IMG/VR virus record: IMGVR_UViG_3300006916_000265
Span: 1 to 28,899 of that record
Length of the DNA stretch: 28,899 bases
Origin: a virus
Direction: 5' to 3' (one strand)
The notes under the pieces: model-generated
Databases searched by the model: none
The model's input: the letters and a program-made list of their open reading frames with translations, nothing else
What the model was told of the DNA's origin: nothing
Translations under genes and position numbers: made by a program
Part shown: piece after piece, positions 6,496-13,013 of the stretch
Layout of the letters: each line of letters begins with the position of its first letter
How positions within the stretch are numbered: position 1 is the stretch's first letter

Positions 6496-6515
6496 TATAA
6501 ATAAAGGTTATATAT
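6496..6515 (+). promoter_or_regulatory. TATAAATA late-promoter-like box with AAAGG leader
   Basis: TATAAATA (6496-6503), the T4 late-promoter consensus, is followed immediately by AAAGGTTATATAT and the ATG at 6516. AAAGG (6503-6507) is also a plausible Shine-Dalgarno at 8 bases from the start. In an AT-rich genome the TATAAATA match could be chance; the repeated 13-mer AAATAAAGGTTAT shared with 2886-2898 is better evidence of a functional leader. Confidence 0.4.
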
Positions 6516-7010
6516 ATGATACAAAGAATATCTAAAGAAAAAGCTGAAGGCTTAATCAAAGCCACTGAGGACTTCACAGATTCCCCAATTAAGTACTTTA
6601 CTATTACTCCCAGTACATCAGAGAGGTATACCGCAGAAGATGGTTGGGAAGACGTTACTTACTATACGGCACGTTCTAATAGGCTCACATATACACCAGA
6701 TACGTCTAAACAATACGTATATGTACTTACCAACCCTACTATACCTGGAATGGTAAAGATAGGTTATACTAAGAATGCTCCTTCTAAGAGAGTAAAGCAG
6801 ATAAATGCCTCTACCGGAGTCGCACAAGACTTTGAGGTAGCTTGGGCCTTTGGCTGTTACAACGGTATCGAATTAGAACAAGAAGTTCATAGATACTGTG
6901 AATCCTTTAGAGTAAACAATAAAAGAGAATTCTTTAGAATGACTGTAGATGAAGCGAAAGCTGTAATCGAAAGATTAGGAGAACGTTATACTGGTAAAAA
7001 TGATAAGTAG
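6516..7010 (+). CDS. T5orf172/GIY-YIG-type domain protein
   Basis: The 164-residue protein has a C-terminal T5orf172 (MUG113-like) domain, a branch of the GIY-YIG nuclease fold. Strand one is Y-V-Y-V-L-T-N (67-73) and strand two is M-V-K-I-G-Y-T (79-85). K91-R92 lies in the following helix, L-E-Q-E-V-H-R-Y (120-127) supplies the Glu/His region, and N-K-R-E-F-F (135-140) closes the motif. The first 60 residues are unassigned. Family members are common in phages as stand-alone or fused putative nucleases. It overlaps the start of the lipoprotein gene by 11 bases. Active-site elements look complete, so DNA cleavage or nicking is plausible; a homing role is not indicated. Confidence 0.75.
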   Translation: MIQRISKEKAEGLIKATEDFTDSPIKYFTITPSTSERYTAEDGWEDVTYYTARSNRLTYTPDTSKQYVYVLTNPTIPGMVKIGYTKNAPSKRVKQINASTGVAQDFEVAWAFGCYNGIELEQEVHRYCESFRVNNKREFFRMTVDEAKAVIERLGERYTGKNDK

Positions 7011-7629
7011 AAATTTTTCGTGGCAACTTCGCGCGTTTCGCGCGGCGGCCGTAGGCCTTATATTCTACCTTACCCTCTCTTGCTCACCCGAACCCCTTTT
7101 ACCTGCTGTTTGTGAAAGCGGTGATTGTAGTAGTTATATAGAGTTTTATAGAGATAAGGATAGTAACGGTTATTACCATGTAGAGTTAGATTGGACAGGA
7201 GAGTACTTACCTTACTTTTATGTAGATGTTCAAGCAGATAGAACTAGCCCTCAATACCGGTATAATAATTCTTCGGTAGTAACAGCAGAGTTTGATAGTA
7301 ATACCTCTTGGAAGATAGGAGATACATTAGTAATACAGCAACCTATATACTCACCTTTTGGTCCGGTTACATCTACAGGTATTCCTTTACCGGTGGACTA
7401 TACAGATCTAGCATTAACTCAGTATAAAGGAATTGAAGTTAACATAGCACAGCGTACGGAGTTGTATTTTAGAGAAAAAGATAATAAATTTACTACTAGG
7501 CGTTATTTAGGTCCATTTATTCCGCAGATGATTGGTGATACTATTACAATTTATATGCGAGTAAATTGGGATGCAGGAGCAAGTACGATAACTAAATCAA
7601 AGTATTTAGAAAAGTTTATTGTAAAATAG
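7000..7629 (+). CDS. Putative phage-encoded lipoprotein
   Basis: The 209-residue protein starts with a signal peptide. Its basic N-region (M-I-S-R-N-F-S-W-Q-L-R-A-F-R) is followed by a hydrophobic core (A-A-A-V-G-L-I-F-Y-L-T-L-S) and Cys28 in L-T-L-S-C-S-P-E-P. The lipobox is loose (Thr at -3), as is common in Bacteroidota. Two further Cys (C38, C43) may pair. The rest is beta-rich, without membrane segments, and resembles no family I know. Phage lipoproteins can block superinfection or act as outer-membrane spanins; 209 residues is long for a spanin. The signal-peptide region contains a GC-rich patch (7019-7058) with a perfect CGCGCG-TTT-CGCGCG hairpin, unlike the AT-rich remainder, suggesting recombination or transfer. 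Confidence 0.6.
   Translation: MISRNFSWQLRAFRAAAVGLIFYLTLSCSPEPLLPAVCESGDCSSYIEFYRDKDSNGYYHVELDWTGEYLPYFYVDVQADRTSPQYRYNNSSVVTAEFDSNTSWKIGDTLVIQQPIYSPFGPVTSTGIPLPVDYTDLALTQYKGIEVNIAQRTELYFREKDNKFTTRRYLGPFIPQMIGDTITIYMRVNWDAGASTITKSKYLEKFIVK
7019..7058 (+). repeat. GC-rich patch with strong hairpin; inverted core of the dispersed repeat
   Basis: CGCGCG (7030-7035), TTT, CGCGCG (7039-7044) form a perfect 6-bp stem. Read on the minus strand, 7031-7019 gives CGAAGTTGCCACG, near-identical to the CGAAGTGGCCACG and CGAAGGTGCCACG cores of the repeats at 2841 and 3447. It lies about 20-60 bases into the lipoprotein gene and could slow early translation. Confidence 0.45.
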
Positions 7630-7747
7630 TTGCTTTTCTGCTCTAAAAACATTATCTTAATTAATATATAAAATATTATATAGTATATAAGTTAATTTTA
7701 ATATAATTTAATAGTAATAATATAATATAATAAAGAATTAATATAAT
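7630..7747 (+). promoter_or_regulatory. AT-only leader before the HD/sigma/late gene block
   Basis: This 118-base gap is nearly all A and T after the first 25 bases, including repeated AATATAATA motifs up to the ATG at 7748. It is the largest gap on the plus strand between 6516 and the window end. It is therefore the most likely place for a promoter driving the downstream genes, although I cannot assign exact boxes. Confidence 0.35.
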
Positions 7748-8482
7748 ATGGCATTATCGGCAGAAAAAATATCTAAAAACTACCAAAAGCACCTTAAGAT
7801 TATAGATACTTACATAGGAGATCGTAAGGAGGGTATACTTTCAATGCTTAACCACATGGAGGATACTTATGTTATGGCACCTGCTAGTGGAAAAACTTGG
7901 TATCATAATGCATTTGCAGGAGGATATGTCGATCATGTTAACAGAGTAGTGGAATTTGCGGTAAAACAGTCTAGGTTATACGAAGAAATGGGTGGTTCTA
8001 TTGATTTCACCGAAGAAGAACTGGTATTTGCCGCATTGTTCCACGATTTAGGTAAGATAGGCGACGGAGATTCACCTAATTTTATACCTCAGACTGATAA
8101 ATGGAGGCAAGATAAGCTATCCGAGATGTATACATACAACCCAGACTTAGATTTTATGCTTATACCAGATAGATCTCTATTTATCTTACAAAAATTTGGT
8201 ATAAAAGTAAGTCAAAAAGAGTTTTTAGCTATAAGATGCCATGATGGAGTTTTTGATAAAGCTAACGAAGCGTACTTTTTCAGCAACGTACAGTCATCCC
8301 GACAGAAAACCTCTATTATTTCAGTTCTTCACACTGCAGACTTCTTAGCCTCTAAAGTTGAGTACGATATTTGGCTTAAAAACGGTGGTAACACTCAATC
8401 TAAGGTTTCTAAAACCAAATCTACTACAGGCAGACGGGTAAATTCATCAGACGGACTGTCAAACATGTTAAAAAACTTATAA
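7748..8482 (+). CDS. HD-domain metal-dependent phosphohydrolase
   Basis: The 244-residue protein has the HD-superfamily metal-site order. The first His is H63 (G-G-Y-V-D-H-V-N-R-V), and the signature H99-D100 lies in A-L-F-H-D-L-G-K-I-G-D. A later His-Asp pair is H165-D166 (I-R-C-H-D-G-V-F), and D198 is the distal Asp (L-H-T-A-D-F-L-A). Members hydrolyse phosphates of nucleotides or cyclic nucleotides, so nucleotide pool or signal degradation is plausible. The C-terminal 40 residues are Ser/Thr/Lys-rich and probably disordered. The preceding 118-base AT-rich gap probably holds a promoter, and the gene heads the block that leads into the sigma factor and the late operon. No (p)ppGpp-specific motif was recognised. 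Confidence 0.8.
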   Translation: MALSAEKISKNYQKHLKIIDTYIGDRKEGILSMLNHMEDTYVMAPASGKTWYHNAFAGGYVDHVNRVVEFAVKQSRLYEEMGGSIDFTEEELVFAALFHDLGKIGDGDSPNFIPQTDKWRQDKLSEMYTYNPDLDFMLIPDRSLFILQKFGIKVSQKEFLAIRCHDGVFDKANEAYFFSNVQSSRQKTSIISVLHTADFLASKVEYDIWLKNGGNTQSKVSKTKSTTGRRVNSSDGLSNMLKNL

Positions 8483-8491
8483 ATTCATAAA

Positions 8492-8812
8492 ATGGAAATA
8501 AATCCAACACTATTTTACGTAATTCTCGGAAGTCTAGTTGCTTTTTCCGGAATATTATCATATATTGTATATAATCTACTAAGAAAAGTAGAAAATTATG
8601 AAGATGTTGTACAGGACCAAGTACAATACTTACAGAATATATCAAACGCCGTAGGCGAAGGTCAAAAGCACCTAAAGAATCTTGATCAGAAAGGTACATT
8701 TCAGTCAGACGATGAGGTCGGTTATTTTTTTAAACAAATGGAAAACGTACAAAAAGAGCTAAACCGATATATGCTCCCTGAAAATTATGGCAAGAAAAAA
8801 AGCGAAAGCTAA
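8492..8812 (+). CDS. One-TM conserved phage protein with SDDEVG motif
   Basis: The 106-residue protein has one N-terminal membrane helix (about 7-29, L-F-Y-V-I-L-G-S-L-V-A-F-S-G) and a charged coiled-coil-like segment. A motif G-T-F-Q-S-D-D-E-V-G-Y-F-F (68-80) follows, then a C-terminus P-E-N-Y-G-K-K-K. I recall the F-x-S-D-D-E-V-G pattern from uncharacterised proteins of marine T4-like phages located near the late sigma gene. Its 3' end overlaps the sigma gene by 26 bases, so the two are coupled. Topology is probably N-out with a cytoplasmic tail. Function unknown. Confidence 0.65.
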   Translation: MEINPTLFYVILGSLVAFSGILSYIVYNLLRKVENYEDVVQDQVQYLQNISNAVGEGQKHLKNLDQKGTFQSDDEVGYFFKQMENVQKELNRYMLPENYGKKKSES

Positions 8813-9491
8813 TTACTTTACAAAAGAAACTGAAGAATATATAGTTAAATATAACGAGTCTACTGATCAAGACTATAGAAACAAAATCTTTACAGATCAC
8901 ATCTACCTCCCTTTTTATAAACTATCCGAGAATATTATACATACTTTTAAATTCTACTATACAGATGTAGATAAAATCGAAGATCTAAAGCACGAACTTG
9001 TAGCTGTACTGTTGGAAGATAAGATTATGAAGTTTGACCCTACTAATGGAGCTAAAGCATACTCTTATTTCGGTACCATAGTTAAAAGATGGTTGATTAA
9101 TTATAACAATAAAAACTATAAGAAGCTAAAAAGAATAGGTCAATTCTCTGAAATGGAAGAATCTTACGAACCAGGTAGTAATGCGGATAAAGTAAACAGA
9201 AAGACTCTTATTCTAGTATTAGATAACTGGATTGAAGATATGTACGAAAGGTTAGATGAACTTTTCGAAAAACCATCAGATAGAAAAATAGCCGATGCCG
9301 TTTTAGTTGTTTTTAAAACTAGAAATGATATAGAAATATTTAAAAAGAAAGCACTCTACATTTATATAAGAGAAATGACTGATTGCGACACCCCTACTCT
9401 AACGAAAGTAGTAAACATACTTAAGAAAGAATGGTATGCCATATACCAAAAAATGTACGATCAAGGACTTTTAAACAATAGTTACATATAA
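8787..9491 (+). CDS. gp55-like late-transcription sigma factor
   Basis: The 234-residue protein resembles sigma-70 region 2 in phage late sigma factors (T4 gp55 type). A helix containing D-L-K-H-E-L-V-A-V-L-L (66-76) is followed by K-F-D-P-T-N-G-A-K-A-Y-S-Y-F-G-T-I (82-98) and R-W-L-I-N-Y-N-N-K-N-Y-K-K-L-K-R (101-116). This corresponds to the region-2 core and the basic -10-element-binding helix. The C-terminal half is helical and charged, without a clear region 4, as expected for gp55. In T4 this factor recruits host RNA polymerase to TATAAATA promoters together with the clamp and gp33. Placement immediately before the baseplate operon fits. The assignment rests on pattern, not a search. Confidence 0.7.
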   Translation: MARKKAKANYFTKETEEYIVKYNESTDQDYRNKIFTDHIYLPFYKLSENIIHTFKFYYTDVDKIEDLKHELVAVLLEDKIMKFDPTNGAKAYSYFGTIVKRWLINYNNKNYKKLKRIGQFSEMEESYEPGSNADKVNRKTLILVLDNWIEDMYERLDELFEKPSDRKIADAVLVVFKTRNDIEIFKKKALYIYIREMTDCDTPTLTKVVNILKKEWYAIYQKMYDQGLLNNSYI

Positions 9492-9514
9492 TCTATTTAT
9501 AATAAAACTATTAT

Positions 9515-9886
9515 ATGAGCTTAGATAAAGAAATATTTAAAGGCAAAACGTTATCTGATCTTTTTTCTGAAATATACGATAATTCTAAAGAAACCAAAGG
9601 ACAGGTAAAAGGGTTAATAGGAGAACTAAAACCTCTTATAGAGAATATAGGAGATGCAACTCTTATAGTACCTATGATAAAGGAGTATATGGAGATAGGA
9701 GTAAAAAACGACGAACACTTAATTAAACTAGCCACAGTAATTCAGCGAATAGAAGCTGCTGCTGCTAAAGGTGAATCAGGTGAATTTGATTTTTCTGATC
9801 TTCAAGACCTATTAGAAGAACAAGAAGCGATGGAAAATGAAATACAAGAAGTAGAAAAACCTGAAGAAGGAGAGGATGCAATTTAA
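9515..9886 (+). CDS. Acidic conserved phage protein (123 aa)
   Basis: This helical protein opens M-S-L-D-K-E-I-F-K-G-K-T-L-S-D-L-F. A central block G-D-A-T-L-I-V-P-M-I-K-E-Y-M-E-I-G-V-K-N-D (46-66) follows, and the C-terminus is strongly acidic (from about 85, ending E-E-G-E-D-A-I). It lies between the late sigma factor and the gp5-like gene and overlaps the latter by 11 bases. By position and acidity it could be a small late-transcription co-factor (as gp33 is for gp55) or a structural chaperone. Neither is shown by sequence. Confidence 0.55.
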   Translation: MSLDKEIFKGKTLSDLFSEIYDNSKETKGQVKGLIGELKPLIENIGDATLIVPMIKEYMEIGVKNDEHLIKLATVIQRIEAAAAKGESGEFDFSDLQDLLEEQEAMENEIQEVEKPEEGEDAI

Positions 9887-11006
9887 TAACCCCCTTTCTA
9901 GTATTAACAATATTTCTGCCGATAATATTATACCGGTAAGAGTAAAAGATATTATATTAGATAAAAACCACCCTGAGATTGTATCAGGTAAATTTAAACC
10001 TATAGACGGAATAGGAGTAATTAAATACGTAAACCTTACTCAATCTATTGATGTAGAAGATACTAAAACTCTACCTTATGCTTTTCCTATCAATTCTTTT
10101 AACACTACACTTCCTCTTATAAACGAAGTAGTACTATTAGTCAAAGGGCCGAGAGAATCAGAAGAACTATCTCAATACGACTACTACATTTCTATATTAG
10201 GAATATATAACGATATTAATTACTTACCTCTAGAGAAGGAAAGTGAACCTCAAGATGAAGATGCCCCCGGCTATGAATATGAAGAAAATAGCGGTATTAG
10301 ACCTCTGTACCCTTTTAACGGTGATACCATAGTACAAGGTAGGTTAGGTAACTCTATAAGGTTTGGAGGAGCAAAGTCTCCTATGAATACTTTAACTAAC
10401 AACTCTAATAAAGAAAAACCCATTACCATACTCACCAATGGACACGAAGAGTTAGAAGTAACTGAATTATATGTAGAAGATATTAATAAAGACGACTCAT
10501 CTATATACCTAACTTCTCAGCATACCATACCTCTAAAACAATCTAAAGTAAAATTTGCTGGAGCTAAAACAAGACCTATTTTATCCGATGCATATGAAGG
10601 TAAACAGATAATTTTAAATAGCGGTAGATTATTTTTCAACTCTACTGAAGAAGATATAATATTTACAGCAACTAACTCCTTAGGTATATCATCTAAACAG
10701 ACATTTATTGATTCAGAAGAGTATATTGGATTAGATGCTAAAAAGATTTATCTTGGTGAACAAGCTAAAAGAACCGAACAGCAACCTGTTATCAAAGGAG
10801 AAGCATTAGAGCTATTTCTTAAAAGCCTTTTAGATACCATGATAGATATAGGTAAAGGTTTAACAAAAGCTAAGAATAGCGGAGGTCCAATACCTGATAT
10901 TAACCTTATAGGTCCTTCAGTTGTCGCTGCCATGAAAGCACTTGATAAACAAATCAACCCTAACGGAGCATCATTATTGAAATCACGTAAAGTATATACA
11001 GAGTAA
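9876..11006 (+). CDS. gp5-like baseplate hub/spike protein
   Basis: The 376-residue protein begins with an OB-fold-like domain. V-R-V-K-D-I-I-L-D (21-29) leads to strands such as G-I-G-V-I-K-Y-V (45-52) and P-L-I-N-E-V-V-L-L-V (80-89). It continues with R-P-L-Y-P-F-N-G-D-T-I-V-Q-G-R-L-G-N-S-I-R-F-G-G at 142-165; this pattern marks gp5-type hub proteins in T4-like phages of marine bacteria. Repeating short beta-strands and a helical C-terminus follow. No lysozyme domain is seen, unlike T4 gp5. It would form the centre of the baseplate and the base of the spike. It starts 11 bases inside the acidic protein gene and its TAA overlaps the next ATG by one base. Confidence 0.65.
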   Translation: MQFNNPLSSINNISADNIIPVRVKDIILDKNHPEIVSGKFKPIDGIGVIKYVNLTQSIDVEDTKTLPYAFPINSFNTTLPLINEVVLLVKGPRESEELSQYDYYISILGIYNDINYLPLEKESEPQDEDAPGYEYEENSGIRPLYPFNGDTIVQGRLGNSIRFGGAKSPMNTLTNNSNKEKPITILTNGHEELEVTELYVEDINKDDSSIYLTSQHTIPLKQSKVKFAGAKTRPILSDAYEGKQIILNSGRLFFNSTEEDIIFTATNSLGISSKQTFIDSEEYIGLDAKKIYLGEQAKRTEQQPVIKGEALELFLKSLLDTMIDIGKGLTKAKNSGGPIPDINLIGPSVVAAMKALDKQINPNGASLLKSRKVYTE

Positions 11007-12145
11007 TGCCACACACTTTTAAACCTAAATTGAAATCGAAGCTAGCTGAATATGCAATAACCGTTCTAGGGATGGCTAGAGCGTTAGTAATATCTAGAGT
11101 TTTTTCTATAGTAAATGACGTTCTAAACAAGCTCTCTAAAACTTGCCCTCCTCCTGCACAACTTAAAGCACTTACAAAAAAACTTGATACTATACAAAAG
11201 ACACTTAATAGAGTTCAAAAAGTAATAGACAGGATACAGAAATTACCTCTACTGTTAGATGCTGCTATATTAGCATTAAAATTATACCTAGACATTCAAT
11301 TTCATCTTAGACCTGACTTTGTCTCAAGCCCTATTACAGGAACAACCGGTACCCCTACTGGTGCTAAAAAAACAACTAACCTAACTAAACTAGAAGAAAG
11401 AATTAGAAGAGCAGAAGAAAGATTAGAAGATTTAGAAGAGGTAAAAGAGACTATAAAAATTGCTGTACTTACAACAAAAAATAGTATAGCTCCAATTTTA
11501 GCATTAGTAACTATTATTCAAGATCTTATAGATGCATGTTACTCTAAACAGGATTTAACTGATGAAGAAAGGAGAAAGATAATAGATGATGTTCAATCTA
11601 AAACTGATGACATATACGTTAAAGGAATAACATTTATCTCTGAAAGCGGCGAAACATACACTATTAAGGTACTAAGAGATCCAGACTCACCTCCTATATC
11701 TGCTAGAAGACAAGCAGTTGCGATAGACTTTAGAGGGATTACTGTTTTAACAGGTCCTAAATCTTTTGCCAGTAGCCCAGAAATATTGGTTGACGAAGTA
11801 AAATTTAGACTTAATCAACTAAAAGCAAATAATATCGTTACCGTAGAAAAATCAGCAGGTTCATCAATAGATGATATACTCAAGAAAAGAGCTACAGTAG
11901 AGTTAGGTTTAGGTATTATAGATGAAGATAGCAGTAAAGACTCAAGCAATAACCCAACCGCCACTCCTTTACCTGTAGTTACCCCTACGCCACTACCGAG
12001 CAAACCTAAAAGACAAACCAGAAGGTATCCAGAAGTACAGAAAAAGTATAGACAACTAGTTGCAAAAGGATTAGACGATGATGAAATACGAAACGAATTA
12101 AGAGAGTTTGGTGCAAACCAATACCAGATAAACAGAGTAATGTAA
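11006..12145 (+). CDS. Coiled-coil tail/baseplate-associated protein with Pro/Thr linker
   Basis: The 379-residue protein has a helical N-terminal half. It includes L-K-A-L-T-K-K-L-D-T-I-Q (about 54-65) and a heptad-like acidic/basic coiled coil around 128-155. A mixed alpha/beta part near 208-275 contains Y-T-I-K-V-L-R-D and R-G-I-T-V-L-T-G-P-K. A Pro/Thr linker (N-P-T-A-T-P-L-P-V-V-T-P-T-P-L-P) at about 314-329 leads to a basic C-terminal helical segment (R-R-Y-P-E-V-Q-K-K-Y). Placement between the gp5-like and gp25 genes suggests a baseplate or tail component; no named family is recognised. It shares the Pro/Thr linker type with four later proteins in the operon. Confidence 0.55.
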   Translation: MPHTFKPKLKSKLAEYAITVLGMARALVISRVFSIVNDVLNKLSKTCPPPAQLKALTKKLDTIQKTLNRVQKVIDRIQKLPLLLDAAILALKLYLDIQFHLRPDFVSSPITGTTGTPTGAKKTTNLTKLEERIRRAEERLEDLEEVKETIKIAVLTTKNSIAPILALVTIIQDLIDACYSKQDLTDEERRKIIDDVQSKTDDIYVKGITFISESGETYTIKVLRDPDSPPISARRQAVAIDFRGITVLTGPKSFASSPEILVDEVKFRLNQLKANNIVTVEKSAGSSIDDILKKRATVELGLGIIDEDSSKDSSNNPTATPLPVVTPTPLPSKPKRQTRRYPEVQKKYRQLVAKGLDDDEIRNELREFGANQYQINRVM

Positions 12146-12188
12146 AAAAAAATTATAAACAACTTCCATAACTTAACTATTTATATAT

Positions 12189-12599
12189 ATGAAACTCGAT
12201 CAATTAAGAAAAATCATACGAGAAGAAGTAAGAGCAGCTGTTAAGGAAGAGTTACAAGACGTAATCTCCGAAGCAGTAAAAATAGCTAGTACTCCGCAGC
12301 AAGCTACCTATAAAGAGGTACCAAAAAACCAACCTAAAAGATGGTCAACTGGTAAAAGCGCCTCTCTAGATGCTATGCTAGAATCTACAAGACAAGAAAT
12401 GTCAAGTCAAGATTATAATAACATGATAAACAATCCTGGACCTACGAAACCAAATTTTGCTTCAAATATAGCATCCGGTATGGGATTAACTGAAAACTCT
12501 GGACCTATGCCAGGCATAGATATATCTAAATTAGATTTTGTAAGTAAAGCGAAGTCTATACTGGATAAATCATACGAAAAAGATAGACAAGGACGATAA
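12189..12599 (+). CDS. Small virion-associated protein with N-terminal LRKIIREEVR helix
   Basis: The 136-residue protein opens with the amphipathic charged helix M-K-L-D-Q-L-R-K-I-I-R-E-E-V-R-A-A-V-K-E. This start motif recurs in many otherwise unrelated structural proteins of marine T4-like phages and is a plausible packaging or interaction tag. The rest is Ser/Asn/Pro-rich and probably disordered, with P-G-P-T-K-P and P-M-P-G-I-D turns. It sits directly before gp25. No enzymatic motif is seen. A baseplate adaptor role is inferred from position. Confidence 0.5.
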   Translation: MKLDQLRKIIREEVRAAVKEELQDVISEAVKIASTPQQATYKEVPKNQPKRWSTGKSASLDAMLESTRQEMSSQDYNNMINNPGPTKPNFASNIASGMGLTENSGPMPGIDISKLDFVSKAKSILDKSYEKDRQGR

Positions 12600-12602
12600 T
12601 AT

Positions 12603-13013
12603 ATGATAGTAAGGTTTGAACAAAAAGACCCGTTAGATATAAGAACATCAGTAGGTGTAGGTGTAAATCTACCCTTTTCTGGTAACGCCGTCTTTAACAC
12701 TACCTATACCACAAAAGAAGCAATAAAAGCTAATTTGATAAATTACTTTCTTACAAACAAAGGAGAGAGATACCTTAACCCTTTATTTGGTTCAGACATA
12801 AGGTTACTTCTTTTTGATAATGTATCAGAAGATACAATCATAGAATTAAAAGCACGTATAATATCAGAAATAGGGACATTTTTTCCTAGAGTTAAAAAAA
12901 CATCATTTGAGATATCTGGCGACCCAGATAATAACACACTTAGAGTGTACCTTAAATATAAGATTATAAACTCTAGTATTCAAGACGAAATCCTAATAAA
13001 TATAGATCAATAA
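12603..13013 (+). CDS. 25: gp25-like baseplate wedge protein
   Basis: The 136-residue length and pattern match the gp25 family (also called gp25/lysozyme-like, a conserved contractile-tail and type VI baseplate component). V-G-V-N-L-P-F (18-24) and a T-T-K-E-A-I-K-A-N-L-I-N-Y-F-L helix (36-50) lead to K-G-E-R-Y-L-N-P-L-F-G-S-D-I (53-66). A helix then leads to F-P-R-V-K-K and a final beta strand pair (L-R-V-Y-L-K-Y-K). In T4 it forms the wedge core that contacts the sheath and gp6. The gene overlaps the gp6-like gene by one base (TAATG), as expected for a 25-6 pair. Confidence 0.85.
   Translation: MIVRFEQKDPLDIRTSVGVGVNLPFSGNAVFNTTYTTKEAIKANLINYFLTNKGERYLNPLFGSDIRLLLFDNVSEDTIIELKARIISEIGTFFPRVKKTSFEISGDPDNNTLRVYLKYKIINSSIQDEILINIDQ

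Noticed and set aside
9876-11006. Lysozyme domain as in T4 gp5
   Set aside because: No catalytic Glu/Asp/Thr lysozyme block is visible; only the OB-fold-like and beta-repeat parts are supported.
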